Assembly (NCBI GenBank): GCA_029980465.1
Contig: JARYIJ010000001.1
Location: forward strand, 3,359,501-3,423,500
From: Pseudolabrys sp.
Lineage (GTDB): Bacteria > Pseudomonadota > Alphaproteobacteria > Rhizobiales > Xanthobacteraceae
DNA length: 64,000 nucleotides
Direction of reading: 5' to 3'
Positions 7,467 through 17,351 of this stretch are shown one piece after another. Numbering within the stretch: position 1 is the stretch's first letter; each line of letters begins with the position of its first letter. The position numbers were made by a program, and so were the translations under genes. The notes beneath the pieces are model-generated. The model worked only from the letters and a program-made list of their open reading frames with translations, did not search any database and was not told the origin of the DNA.

Positions 7467-8810
7467 ATGAATTCAACATCTGACTTCCGGATCGGGACCG
7501 GCGCCGGCTTCTCGTCCGATCGGCTCGATCCGGCCATCGATCTGGTCGAGCGGGGAAACCTCGACGCCATCGTGTTCGAGTGTCTCGGCGAGCGGACGGT
7601 CGCGTTTGCCCATCGCGACCGGATGGCGAATCCCAAGCGCGGCTACAACGCGCATCTGGAGCGGCGCATGCGCGCCATGCTCCCGGTCTGCCGCAAGGCC
7701 GGCACGATCCTGATCACCAATATGGGCGCCGCCAACCCGCGGGCCGCCGCGGAGCGGACCGTCGCGATCGCAAGGGAACTGGGCCTGGCGGGGCTGAAGG
7801 TGGCCTGTATCGAAGGCGATGACGTGTCTGCTGTCGTTACGCCCGATACACCGTTCATGGACGAGCCCGGCCGCCTGTCGGACGTCGGCATGCCGGTTGT
7901 TGGCATGAACGCTTATCTCGGCGCCGACGCCATCGTTCCCGCGCTCGAGGCTGGCGCCGACGTGGTGATCGGGGGGCGGCTCTCCGATCCGTCGATGTTC
8001 GCCGCGCCGCTCGCCCTGCACTTCGGCTGGAGCCTGGACGACGCGCCCCGGATCGGCGCCGGCACTTTGGTCGGACACCTGATGGAGTGCGGCATGCAGG
8101 TCACCGGCGGTTATTTCGCGGATCCGGGCGTCAAGGATGTGCCGGATTTGGCGCGTTGCGGCTATCCCATCGCCGAGGTCACCGCTGACGGATCGGCGGT
8201 CATCACCAAGCTCGACGGCGCCGGTGGTTGCGTGACTCCGGCGACCGTGCGCGAGCAACTGCTGTACGAAGTGCACGATCCGGAACGTTATCTGACGCCG
8301 GATGTGACCGCGGATTTCAGCCGCGTCACGATCGAGGCGAGGGGGAAGGATCGCGTCGCCGTCGCTCATGCGAGCGGGACTCGTCGCCCCGATCGGCTCA
8401 AGGTCACGGTCGGGTTCGACGCCGGATTCGTGGGCGAGGCGGGCGTCAGCTATGCCGGGCCCGGCGCGCAGACGCGTGGCGAACTTGCCGCCGATATCGT
8501 TCGCGAGCGCATGGCGAAATTGATCGGCAATGACGCCGAGCTTCGCGTCGATCTTGTCGGCGTCAGTTCGTTGTTCGCCACGGCAGGCTTGCGTTCGAGC
8601 GGCGCGCAGGACGTGCGGCTCCATGTTGCGGTTCGCTCGCGCGATCGCGAGCATGCGGAAGCGATGCTGTGGGAGGTCGAGTCGCTCCTGTGCTGCGGTC
8701 CGGCCGGCGGCGGCGGCTATCGCGGCGCCATCACGGCAAGCGTCGTGACAAAATCGCTTCTGATCGATCGCGCCAAGGTCAAGCCCACCGTGGAGATCAT
8801 GACGGCATGA
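7467..8810 (+). CDS. AtuA-family (DUF1446) protein
   Basis: A 447-residue cytoplasmic protein with the conserved features of the acyclic terpene utilisation AtuA/DUF1446 family: IGTGAGFSSDRLDPA near the start, LITNMGAANP around residue 90, and repeated Gly-rich strands such as VIGGRLSDPSMF. The family is associated with catabolism of branched acids and terpenoids but its chemistry is not settled. The next gene overlaps the stop by ATGA and encodes the small partner domain often fused to or adjacent to AtuA. The promoter just upstream may produce a leaderless transcript. A crotonase-family gene lies convergent after the pair, consistent with CoA-ester catabolism, but the substrate is unknown. 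Confidence 0.82.
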   Translation: MNSTSDFRIGTGAGFSSDRLDPAIDLVERGNLDAIVFECLGERTVAFAHRDRMANPKRGYNAHLERRMRAMLPVCRKAGTILITNMGAANPRAAAERTVAIARELGLAGLKVACIEGDDVSAVVTPDTPFMDEPGRLSDVGMPVVGMNAYLGADAIVPALEAGADVVIGGRLSDPSMFAAPLALHFGWSLDDAPRIGAGTLVGHLMECGMQVTGGYFADPGVKDVPDLARCGYPIAEVTADGSAVITKLDGAGGCVTPATVREQLLYEVHDPERYLTPDVTADFSRVTIEARGKDRVAVAHASGTRRPDRLKVTVGFDAGFVGEAGVSYAGPGAQTRGELAADIVRERMAKLIGNDAELRVDLVGVSSLFATAGLRSSGAQDVRLHVAVRSRDREHAEAMLWEVESLLCCGPAGGGGYRGAITASVVTKSLLIDRAKVKPTVEIMTA

Positions 8811-9142
8811 CCGTGCGCGCCAATGCCCGTATCGTCCGCGACATCGCCCACGCCCGCGCCGGCGACAAGGGCAATACGTCGAACGTCAATGTCTGGGCGT
8901 TCGATCCGAAGGACTACGACCTGCTGAAACGGACGTTGACGCCAGAGCGGATCAAGCGCGCGTTCCCTGATCTGATCAAAGGCCCGGTCGAGCGGTACGA
9001 GTTGCCGCATCTCGGCGGCCTGAACTTCGTCCTGCACGACGCACTCGAGGGCGGCGTCAACAGCTCGCTCAACCTCGACTCGCACGGCAAGTCGTGGAGC
9101 TTCCTGATCCTCGGCCTGACGCTCGACGACACCGGGCGCTAG
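8807..9142 (+). CDS. small AtuA-associated protein
   Basis: A 111-residue protein (MTVRANARIVRDIAHARAGD) corresponding to the small C-terminal/partner domain of AtuA-family systems, which carries the conserved ARAGDKGNTSNVNV motif and a central YELPHLGGLNFVLHDAL stretch. It starts at an ATG overlapping the AtuA-like stop (ATGA), so translation is probably coupled and the two products likely form one complex. A longer open frame starts upstream at 8669 inside the previous gene, but has no ribosome site and is rejected. Its TAG stop shares bases with the stop of the convergent crotonase gene. Confidence 0.82.
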   Translation: MTVRANARIVRDIAHARAGDKGNTSNVNVWAFDPKDYDLLKRTLTPERIKRAFPDLIKGPVERYELPHLGGLNFVLHDALEGGVNSSLNLDSHGKSWSFLILGLTLDDTGR

Positions 9143-9933
9143 CGTCCTGTCCACTGCGGCTTGCGCTTGGCCACGAAAGCGGCGACGCCTTCCTTGAAAT
9201 CGTCGCTGCCGTAGGCGCGTCGGATCAGGTCCTCGTCCTCGACGGTCACGGCGTCCAGCAGGCGGCGCATCGCCTCCTTGCCGGTCTGCATCGTGATCGG
9301 GGCCTGGCTCGCGATCTGGGTCAGGATCGCATCGGCCCGCGCCGTCAAGTCCGAGGGTTCGACGATCAGGCTGACATAGCCGGCCTCGCGCGCCTCCTCA
9401 GCCGACAGCATTTCCGCCAGCATCAACATGCGTTTGGTGCGGCCGATACCGAACTCGGCGACCAGGCGCACATAAACGTCCGCGGCAAGGCAATTTCCGA
9501 GGGTCTTTGCGATCGGCGCACCGAACCGCGCGGCCGGCGTCGCGATGCGTAGGTCGCAGGCCGTCGCGATCGCAAGGCCACCGCCGACGCACCAGCCGTC
9601 GACGACCGCGACGGTTGGCATCGGCAGGCTGTCGACCGCGCCGAGGAACTGCGCGACGCGCTTTTCGTAAGCGACGCCGTCGTCACCGGATTTGAAGGTG
9701 CGAAACTGCGCGATATCGGTTCCGGCAATGAACGCCTTGCCGCCCGCGCCGGAAAACGAAACCACCCGGATGTCATCGTTGCCGCGCAACTCGGTGCAGA
9801 TGGCTTCGAGCCGCTCGTACATCGACCAGGTCATGGCGTTGTGGGCCTGTGGCCGGTCGAACACGACACGGGCGATAGGCCCAATGATGCTGAGATGGAC
9901 CGCGCCATCGGCTGAATTGTGCGTTTCGGTCAT
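9139..9933 (-). CDS. crotonase/enoyl-CoA hydratase-family protein
   Basis: A 264-residue crotonase-fold protein with both oxyanion-hole segments (GKAFIAGTDIAQF and WCVGGGLAIATACDLRIA). The two glutamates that perform hydration in classical enoyl-CoA hydratase are not there: the GGGCEL position reads GGGLAI and the QPEI position reads APIA. It is therefore more likely an isomerase, hydrolase, decarboxylase or other crotonase activity than a normal hydratase. It converges on the AtuA pair, with the two stop codons sharing the palindrome CTAG. A role in the same CoA-ester pathway is possible but not shown. Confidence 0.82.
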   Translation of the reverse strand: MTETHNSADGAVHLSIIGPIARVVFDRPQAHNAMTWSMYERLEAICTELRGNDDIRVVSFSGAGGKAFIAGTDIAQFRTFKSGDDGVAYEKRVAQFLGAVDSLPMPTVAVVDGWCVGGGLAIATACDLRIATPAARFGAPIAKTLGNCLAADVYVRLVAEFGIGRTKRMLMLAEMLSAEEAREAGYVSLIVEPSDLTARADAILTQIASQAPITMQTGKEAMRRLLDAVTVEDEDLIRRAYGSDDFKEGVAAFVAKRKPQWTGR

Positions 9934-10019
9934 GAGTCTTTTCTTTCGCCGTGCATTGCCGCCGAGCGGGGGGCAGGATTACAGGGAGGAGACTGTGCCT
10001 CGTGTTTCAGGAGATGCCA

Positions 10020-11291
10020 ATGGACGCCGCCGTTTTCTCCAAGCCTGCCGCACCGGCTAGCGCGGGAGCGGCTTTTCCGGCGAGGCCGGACCTGAAGGTT
10101 CAACTTCGGCACGGTGTCGTCGAATTTCCGGTCCATCACGTGCGCGGCGGCACGTCGACTGGCCTCGTGATCTGGGACCGCCTGGCGCCACGGGACATCG
10201 CACTCCGCGAGGAACTGCTGCGGCACCTGATGGGTGTACCGATGACCGGCGTGCGCGCCGGCAACAAGCAGCTCACCGGGCTTGGCCGCATCGTGCCGAC
10301 CGGCAACAAGGTGTTCTTTGCCGGCATGGAGGCGGATCAGGCCGGCGTTCCGCGCCTGGTCTCGACGCTTGCCCAGCTTGCCGCGGACAAGGCGGCGATC
10401 GACTGGAGCGTCAACTGCGGCAACATGTCGGCGGCGCTGCCGATGTGGGCGCTCGACACCGGATTCGCGTCGCGCGGCGACAGCCCTGTGTTCGAGCTCA
10501 ACATCCGCAATACCAATACGGGCGTCACGGCTGCTTCGCGCATGACGTTTGACCAGAATGGTCTTGCCGAAGAGGTGACGATCCCCGGCGTCGACGGTGA
10601 ATGGCCCGGCGTCGACCTTTTCCTCAACGATCCGGTCGGCGCCAAGACCGGCAAGTTGCTGCCGACCGGGCAAGCGGTCGATCGCGTCGACGGTATCGAC
10701 GTGTCCTGTGTCGACGTCGCCGTGCCGATGGTGATCGCCAGGGCGTCCGATTTCGGACGCGACGTCAACGACCCGATCGAGAGCTTCGATGCCGACAAGC
10801 CGTTGATGGCCAAGCTGCGTGCGGTGCGGACCGCGGCGGGCCTGAAGATGAGCCTCAGGAAACGAAACGGCGAGCCGATGACCGCCGATGAGATCGCCAA
10901 CAGCGAGACGATCCCGAAGGTGTGCCTGGTTGGCGCGCCGAAGGGGAGCGGCAACATCACGGCGCGTTATTTCACGCCGCAGGCCGGTCACCGCTCGATG
11001 GCGGTGTCGGGCGGCTGCTGTCTGGCGGCGGCGACGCTGGTGCCGGGCACGGTGGCCGCGCAAGTCGCGCAGCGCGTCAGGCCGTTGAGTGCCTCGTTCG
11101 GCGAAGTCGGGCTCGGCATCGAGAATCCCGCCGGCGTGCTCGACGCCACTATCGAGGCGCGTCTGGCCGGCGGTCATGTCGAGATCGCCAAGGCCGCCTA
11201 CAAGCGCAGCGCGCAAATTCTGTTGACCGGCATGGTGCCGCTCTACCACGCCACCGCCGCGCTCAAAGGCGCATTGACAGGAACGCGTTAG
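10020..11291 (+). CDS. PrpF-family isomerase (aconitate/oxalomesaconate type)
   Basis: Predicted 423-residue PrpF-family protein of the diaminopimelate-epimerase fold. It shows VHHVRGGTSTGLVIW near the N-terminus, the family motif NCGNMSAALP in the middle and GGCCLAAATLVPGT near the C-terminus. Characterised relatives isomerise trans-aconitate in the methylcitrate cycle or 4-oxalomesaconate in protocatechuate 4,5-cleavage (LigU/GalD). A GGAG ribosome site six bases ahead supports the ATG at 10020 over the earlier ATG at 10014. It is divergent from the crotonase gene. With pobA and a LigI-like gene elsewhere in the window the oxalomesaconate role is attractive, but no meta-cleavage dioxygenase is seen here. 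Confidence 0.83.
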   Translation: MDAAVFSKPAAPASAGAAFPARPDLKVQLRHGVVEFPVHHVRGGTSTGLVIWDRLAPRDIALREELLRHLMGVPMTGVRAGNKQLTGLGRIVPTGNKVFFAGMEADQAGVPRLVSTLAQLAADKAAIDWSVNCGNMSAALPMWALDTGFASRGDSPVFELNIRNTNTGVTAASRMTFDQNGLAEEVTIPGVDGEWPGVDLFLNDPVGAKTGKLLPTGQAVDRVDGIDVSCVDVAVPMVIARASDFGRDVNDPIESFDADKPLMAKLRAVRTAAGLKMSLRKRNGEPMTADEIANSETIPKVCLVGAPKGSGNITARYFTPQAGHRSMAVSGGCCLAAATLVPGTVAAQVAQRVRPLSASFGEVGLGIENPAGVLDATIEARLAGGHVEIAKAAYKRSAQILLTGMVPLYHATAALKGALTGTR

Positions 11292-11350
11292 CCTTTCGCA
11301 CACGCGCTTCCGATAGCGAGTGATCGCGTCGAGCGACGGGGCTGCGCCTG

Positions 11351-12322
11351 TTATCCCCGGGTGTAACGATCGCTCCCTGGTGTCGTCGCGTAGCCCGGAT
11401 GCGCCGTCACTGGTTGAGCGGGCAGGGCGACCGGCGCATCGAACCCAACGCTCCAGTGCCAGTAATGCTGCGTGCCGTCGCCGTTGACGGCGGCGACCTT
11501 GTGACCGCCTTTGGTGTCGATGGCATGGATGGTCACCCGGCTGATCAGGCCGCTCTTCAGGTGACGCATGTCGTTGACGGCTTCCATCACCGCGTCGGTG
11601 ACGCTCGCGCCCTGCTTCATGTAGAGCACGACCGAGCGCGCGGTGCCGCAGCGAATCGCCATCTCGCCCGCTCCGGTGCAGGCGCACGCGCCATAGCGGC
11701 TGTCAGCATAGGAGCCGGCACCGATGATCGGACTGTCGCCAAGCCGCCCCGGATATTTCCAGGCCCAGCCCGAGGTGCTGGTGCTGCTCGCGACGTTGCC
11801 GCTTTTGTCGATGGCGAGAAACACCGTGGTGTCGCGCCCGATCTCGGGATCGATAGCGTGGCGGCAATAGTCGCTGAGCGCGACGTCAGGCCAGCGCGCG
11901 CGATCCGGCGCACTGACCTCGTGCTCGAACCATTGGCGCCACGCCTCGGCGGCGCGCGGCACGAGAAGTTCGGCCTGTTCCGCTCCGATCTCGCGGGCGA
12001 AGCGCGCGGCGCCGTCGCCGACCAGCAACTCGTGCGGCAGCCGCTCGAGAACCTGCCGCGCGACGCTGACCGGATGCAGGAAGCCTTTCAGCGCGCCAAC
12101 CGCGCCTGTCCGCAGGCTGCCGCCGTCCATGACGGCGGCGTCGAGCTCCACTTCGCCGAGCAGATTGGCCCAACCGCCGCGCCCGACCGTGCGGATGCTT
12201 TCATCGCTTTCGACCAGACGGATGCCGGCCTCGATGGCGTCGAGCGCCGGCTCGCCGCGCGCCAGCCGCCGCGCGGTTTCGCCGACGCCGGGCGTGCCTT
12301 CGTTGTTGGTGACGAGGATCAT
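11351..12322 (-). CDS. isoaspartyl peptidase/N4-GlcNAc-asparaginase family
   Basis: A 323-residue Ntn-hydrolase of the asparaginase-2 type, made as an inactive precursor that cuts itself before a threonine. The cleavage/catalytic region reads EIGRDTTVFLAIDKSG, matching the DT(I/T) site of the family, and the N-terminal half has the expected DAIEAG and GGWANLLGEVELDAAVMDG segments. GACACTGAGE near the C-terminal half is the usual Gly-rich substrate pocket. There is no obvious signal peptide, so a cytoplasmic role in hydrolysing isoaspartyl or glycosyl-asparagine bonds is likely. It stands downstream of the TIM-barrel gene on the same strand after a 144-base gap. Confidence 0.85.
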   Translation of the reverse strand: MILVTNNEGTPGVGETARRLARGEPALDAIEAGIRLVESDESIRTVGRGGWANLLGEVELDAAVMDGGSLRTGAVGALKGFLHPVSVARQVLERLPHELLVGDGAARFAREIGAEQAELLVPRAAEAWRQWFEHEVSAPDRARWPDVALSDYCRHAIDPEIGRDTTVFLAIDKSGNVASSTSTSGWAWKYPGRLGDSPIIGAGSYADSRYGACACTGAGEMAIRCGTARSVVLYMKQGASVTDAVMEAVNDMRHLKSGLISRVTIHAIDTKGGHKVAAVNGDGTQHYWHWSVGFDAPVALPAQPVTAHPGYATTPGSDRYTRG

Positions 12323-12466
12323 GGGGTGGACTTACGAGGTTGAGTTGGATGGCTTGTCCTCATCCAAGCACGAGCATGAGGTCAAAAGCCAGAAGAAGTG
12401 TTCTGTCCGGATAAATCCATTCGCGACGCACGTCGGCATGGCTGCCTGGCGAAGTGTAACGTCAGC

Positions 12467-13291
12467 CTATTGTTGGCGTGCGTTCCGCGTATCGCAGCGC
12501 TTGAGGCACTCGCGGGCGGCAAGTCCGGCGAGCCTACCACGCTCGACCACGGGCAGTCCGTCGTAGAGGCTGCATGGCGCCTCGACCCCGAAACACGCGT
12601 CGGCGGGCATCGCCGCGATGAAACGATCAAGCGGCAAATCACCTTCACCGGGATAATACCGGCCGAGCCGCGCCTCATCCCGCAGGTTGTCGGCTGATGG
12701 GATCGCGCCGCGCGCGTCGCAGAGATGAACGTAGGAGACGAGGGACGCATCGAACGGCTCAAGATTACGAAAATTCCGGCCGGAGCGACTCAGGTGCAGC
12801 GCATCGACGAGCAGCCGGAGATTGTCGCGCCCAATGTCGTGCTTGATCGCGACCGCGTCCTCATAGCTACGTACTTCTGTGAACGGCATGAACTCGAAAG
12901 TGATCTCGAGTTCATGACGTCCGGCGAGGTCGGTGAGCTGGCCGAGCTTGTCGATCAAGCTCGCCCTGTTTGGATCGTTGCCCGCGACCAGGACGAAGCG
13001 AGCGCCGAGTTCGGCGCCGGTGGCTAGCGCGGGTTCGAGCGCGAAGGGATCGGTGTCAGGCCCGATCCAGATCGATTCGACCAGCCGAATCGAGATGCCC
13101 GTTGCGGCCATCATGGATTTCAGATGGCGTTGCATGGTCGGATCGCCGACCACGTCTGCGACTGGCGCGGCGGCTAACGGCTGCACGATGCGCAGCCCGA
13201 CATGCTGGAATCCACCGGCCGCCGCGGCGTCGATCAGTTGCGCCGGCGATGCGTCGATAACGGTGAGATGATCGAGTGAGAGCGGCCGCAC
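12467..13291 (-). CDS. xylose isomerase-like TIM-barrel protein
   Basis: A 274-residue AP-endonuclease-2/sugar isomerase-type TIM barrel. Metal-binding style residues appear in ITFEFMPF, LLVDALHLSRSG, VHLCDARG and YYPGEGDLP, spaced as in the IolE/OtnI/hydroxypyruvate-isomerase families. It follows the alpha/beta hydrolase gene by only five bases and is probably cotranscribed with it. The substrate cannot be assigned; these enzymes isomerise or dehydrate sugars and inositols. The 144 bases between this stop and the next gene hold no clear feature. Confidence 0.78.
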   Translation of the reverse strand: MRPLSLDHLTVIDASPAQLIDAAAAGGFQHVGLRIVQPLAAAPVADVVGDPTMQRHLKSMMAATGISIRLVESIWIGPDTDPFALEPALATGAELGARFVLVAGNDPNRASLIDKLGQLTDLAGRHELEITFEFMPFTEVRSYEDAVAIKHDIGRDNLRLLVDALHLSRSGRNFRNLEPFDASLVSYVHLCDARGAIPSADNLRDEARLGRYYPGEGDLPLDRFIAAMPADACFGVEAPCSLYDGLPVVERGRLAGLAARECLKRCDTRNARQQ

Positions 13292-13296
13292 GCGTC

Positions 13297-13959
13297 TTAA
13301 GCCGCGCTCGGCTTCCGTGTCGTGGTCAGCCGCTTGTCGAGATACTGGTTCACCGACTGCATCAGCGTGTCGATCTTGGCGTCAAAGAAGTGGTTGGCGC
13401 CGGGCACGACCTTCTGCTCGATGACGATGCCTTTCTGCGTCTTGAGCTTCTCGACCAGCGTGGTGACGTCCTTGTGCGGCACCACCGCGTCCTTGTCGCC
13501 GTGGATGATGAGGCCCGAGGACGGGCAGGGCGCGAGGAACGAAAAGTCGTAGAGATTGGCCGGCGGTGCGATCGAGATGAAGCCCTCGATCTCGGGGCGG
13601 CGCATCAGAAGCTGCATGCCGATCCAGGCGCCGAACGAGAAACCGGCGATCCAGCAGCTCTTGGCTTCGGGACTGATGGTTTGCGCCCAGTCGAGCGCCG
13701 AGGCGGCATCCGAGAGCTCGCCCTGGCCGTGGTCGAACGATCCCTGCGAGCGGCCGACGCCGCGGAAGTTGAAGCGCAGCGCCGAGAAGCCGCGGTGCAC
13801 GAAGGCGTAGTAAAGCTGGTAGATGATCTGGTGGTTCATCGTGCCGCCGAACTGCGGGTGCGGATGCAGGATGATCGCGATTGGCGCGTTCTTCTGCCGG
13901 GCCGGGTGATAGCGGCCCTCGATGCGGCCGGCGGGTCCGGTGAAAATGACTTCGGGCAT
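13297..13959 (-). CDS. alpha/beta hydrolase, COG2945-like
   Basis: A 220-residue alpha/beta hydrolase starting MPEVIFTGPAGRIEGRYHP at the ATG at 13959, which has a GGGAG ribosome site upstream. The frame is open for another 56 codons to 14127 but that leader is Arg-rich and lacks family character. The nucleophile elbow reads GFSFGAWIG, with downstream Asp in GDKDAVVP and His in GANHFF, completing the triad. NFRGVGRSQG is characteristic of the COG2945 esterase group. It is probably first in a two-gene unit with the TIM-barrel gene and is divergent from the Fe-S operon. Confidence 0.85.
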   Translation of the reverse strand: MPEVIFTGPAGRIEGRYHPARQKNAPIAIILHPHPQFGGTMNHQIIYQLYYAFVHRGFSALRFNFRGVGRSQGSFDHGQGELSDAASALDWAQTISPEAKSCWIAGFSFGAWIGMQLLMRRPEIEGFISIAPPANLYDFSFLAPCPSSGLIIHGDKDAVVPHKDVTTLVEKLKTQKGIVIEQKVVPGANHFFDAKIDTLMQSVNQYLDKRLTTTRKPSAA

Positions 13960-14125
13960 GGCGGCTCCCAAGGTTGGACCGGCGCGCTTGACGGGCTCGG
14001 CGGCGGCGCTTAAGTCTCGAAAACTATTGAAATTTTTTCGTTCGGCGCGAGTCTGTGCGCCGCGCCGGGTTCTACCATGACCGGCAGGGCCAAAATCAAG
14101 CTTTTTGGACATCGGGTCGGACGAC

Positions 14126-15370
14126 ATGGCGCAGCCTGACCGGGCCTATTTCGACTGGAACGCGACCGCGCCGCTGCGCGCGGAGGCGCGCGAGGCCATG
14201 CTCAAGGCACTGGAAATGCAGGGAAATGCGTCTTCCGTCCACGCCGAGGGGCGCCGGGCGCGGGCGGTGGTCGAGCAGGCGCGGGCCGAGGTCGCTGCGC
14301 TCGTCGGGGCGCAGCCGGCGCAGGTCACCTTCACGTCCGGCGCGACCGAGGCGAATACACTGGCGCTTACACCAGCGATCGAGGCCGATGGTCGGCGTTT
14401 GATCGGCGATCAACTGCTTGTGTCGGCGATTGAGCACCCGTCGGTGCTCAATGGGGGGCGGTTTGAGCGGGTCGAGCGGCTGGCGGTAACGGCCGACGGC
14501 TTGATCGACCGACAAAGCCTCGGGGAACGGCTGAACAAGGCCGAGCATCCGCTCGTATCGGTGATGCTCGCCAACAACGAGACCGGTGTAGTTCAACCTG
14601 TGCGGGAAGTGGCCGACCGGGTCCACGCCGCGGGCGGCCTGCTGCACATCGACGCGGCCCAGGGACCGGGCCGGATCGATTGCAATATCAATGCCTTGGG
14701 CGCGGACCTCATGACCCTCTCGGCGCACAAGTTCGGCGGTCCGCAGGGCGTCGGGGCGCTGATCCGACGCTCCGATATTCACATTGCCGATCAGGTGCTT
14801 AAGGGCGGTGGTCAGGAGCGTGGGCTGCGCGCCGGGACCGAAGCCGTTGCTGCGATTGCCGGATTCGGCGCGGCGGCGCGGGCAGCCCGGCTCGGCCGCG
14901 ACGCCGAGGCCAAGCGTATGGAATCGCTGCGCAATCGGCTCGAATCCGGCCTGCTCGCGGCGACGCCGGACGCCGTCATCTTCGGCGCCAGGGCGCCGCG
15001 CCTGCCCAATACGACGCTGGTGGCGCGGCCTGGCCTCAATGCCGAAACGGCGATAATCGCCTTCGACCTCAACGGGATAGCGGTATCGTCCGGCTCCGCC
15101 TGCTCATCCGGCAAGGTGACGCCGTCGCATGTGCTGGAGGCCATGGGCCACAATCTATGCGCGAAGAGTGCAATTCGTATCAGCCTCGGGCCGAAAACGA
15201 CCGAAAATGACATCGAAAAATTGCTAGAGGCTTGGCTGAAAGTGGCGGGACGAGTATCTACATTGGTTCTAAAGACGCCGGACAAGGCCTTGTTCGGCGA
15301 GCGCGGGCCTTACGGAGGGCCAAAAAGGACGTTTGTCGGCGATCAAAACGAACCGACCATAACGGACTAA
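14126..15370 (+). CDS. cysteine desulfurase, NifS/IscS class
   Basis: PLP enzyme that removes sulfur from cysteine as a persulfide for Fe-S cluster assembly. The 414-residue product begins MAQPDRAYFDWNATAPLRAEA, carries the PLP lysine in LSAHKFGGPQGVG and the persulfide cysteine in VSSGSACSSGKVTPSH, a class I (NifS/IscS) loop. The ATG at 14126 is preferred over an upstream TTG at 14105. It heads a long same-strand suf operon that also contains a class II desulfurase (sufS), so the operon encodes two desulfurases. The C-terminal segment after about residue 385 is longer than in E. coli IscS and poorly conserved. Confidence 0.9.
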   Translation: MAQPDRAYFDWNATAPLRAEAREAMLKALEMQGNASSVHAEGRRARAVVEQARAEVAALVGAQPAQVTFTSGATEANTLALTPAIEADGRRLIGDQLLVSAIEHPSVLNGGRFERVERLAVTADGLIDRQSLGERLNKAEHPLVSVMLANNETGVVQPVREVADRVHAAGGLLHIDAAQGPGRIDCNINALGADLMTLSAHKFGGPQGVGALIRRSDIHIADQVLKGGGQERGLRAGTEAVAAIAGFGAAARAARLGRDAEAKRMESLRNRLESGLLAATPDAVIFGARAPRLPNTTLVARPGLNAETAIIAFDLNGIAVSSGSACSSGKVTPSHVLEAMGHNLCAKSAIRISLGPKTTENDIEKLLEAWLKVAGRVSTLVLKTPDKALFGERGPYGGPKRTFVGDQNEPTITD

Positions 15371-15409
15371 TCCAACCCGCGGTCCTTGCAACCGTGAGCG
15401 GAGGGACGA

Positions 15410-16932
<1,523 letters not shown>

Positions 16933-16933
<1 letters not shown>

Positions 16934-17232
16934 TGGCTGATCGCAGCACGCTCAAGACCCAAGTCGTCGCCTGTCTCGGTTCGAATAAACCTGCCGGCGA
17001 GCTTGTCGATTGTGTCGCGGAGCATTTTCCCCGCCTTCAGGTCAACCGCGAAAATGACGACCTCGTCATCAAGGGCGGCCTGCACTTTCTGATCGTCAAG
17101 CGGCTCGGGCCGGATCGTTTTCGAGTTACCAAGAATGTTGCGGTGCCGTCGACGAATACCGTCGATACCGGCGGCGGCAGCGAACAAACACTTGATCGAC
17201 TGATCGATGAGATCTCTTCACTCGCGGACTGA
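16933..17232 (+). CDS. unrecognised 99-residue protein between sufB and sufC
   Basis: I do not recognise this gene. Its ATG overlaps the sufB TAA by one base, so it is translationally coupled to sufB, and a 119-base gap separates it from sufC. The product (MADRSTLKTQVVACLGSNKP) is small, soluble and probably alpha/beta: two cysteines lie early (Cys14, and Cys27 in LVDCVAEHF), followed by strand-like segments DDLVIKGGLHFLIVKRLG and a helical C-terminus. Codons such as AAT, TTT, CGA and TCT are commoner than in the flanking suf genes. A Fe-S assembly accessory role is suggested only by position; it is not a standard suf subunit. Confidence 0.75.
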
Positions 17233-17309
17233 GTATGATGGGCGTCTGCAGATGATTTCGCTGATAAGCTGGAGCCCCCGGTGACGGATCTGACCTTCCT
17301 GACGACTAT

Positions 17310-17329
17310 GCTCAAACAGTAGTTTGAGC
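17310..17329. repeat. perfect 8-bp inverted repeat upstream of sufC
   Basis: GCTCAAAC, four bases, GTTTGAGC: a perfect hairpin or dyad in the 119-base gap before sufC, 22 bases ahead of its start codon. Its low GC in the stem and lack of a T-run argue against a terminator. It could be a protein operator or an RNA processing/stability element that sets sufC levels relative to sufB. Confidence 0.5.
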
Positions 17330-17351
17330 GAACAGTATGAGAGAACAGGGA

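Noticed and set aside
9930..11687. Long minus-strand open frame opposite the PrpF-family gene
   Set aside because: Arg- and Gly-rich, no motifs, and fully antisense to a recognised gene.
12129..12566. 145-codon plus-strand frame across the asparaginase start and the following gap
   Set aside because: Runs antisense through two recognised genes and has no domain or start signal.
17271..17329. Dyad before sufC considered as a Rho-independent terminator
   Set aside because: Stem is only 50 percent GC and there is no following T-run; a terminator inside the suf operon would also be unlikely.
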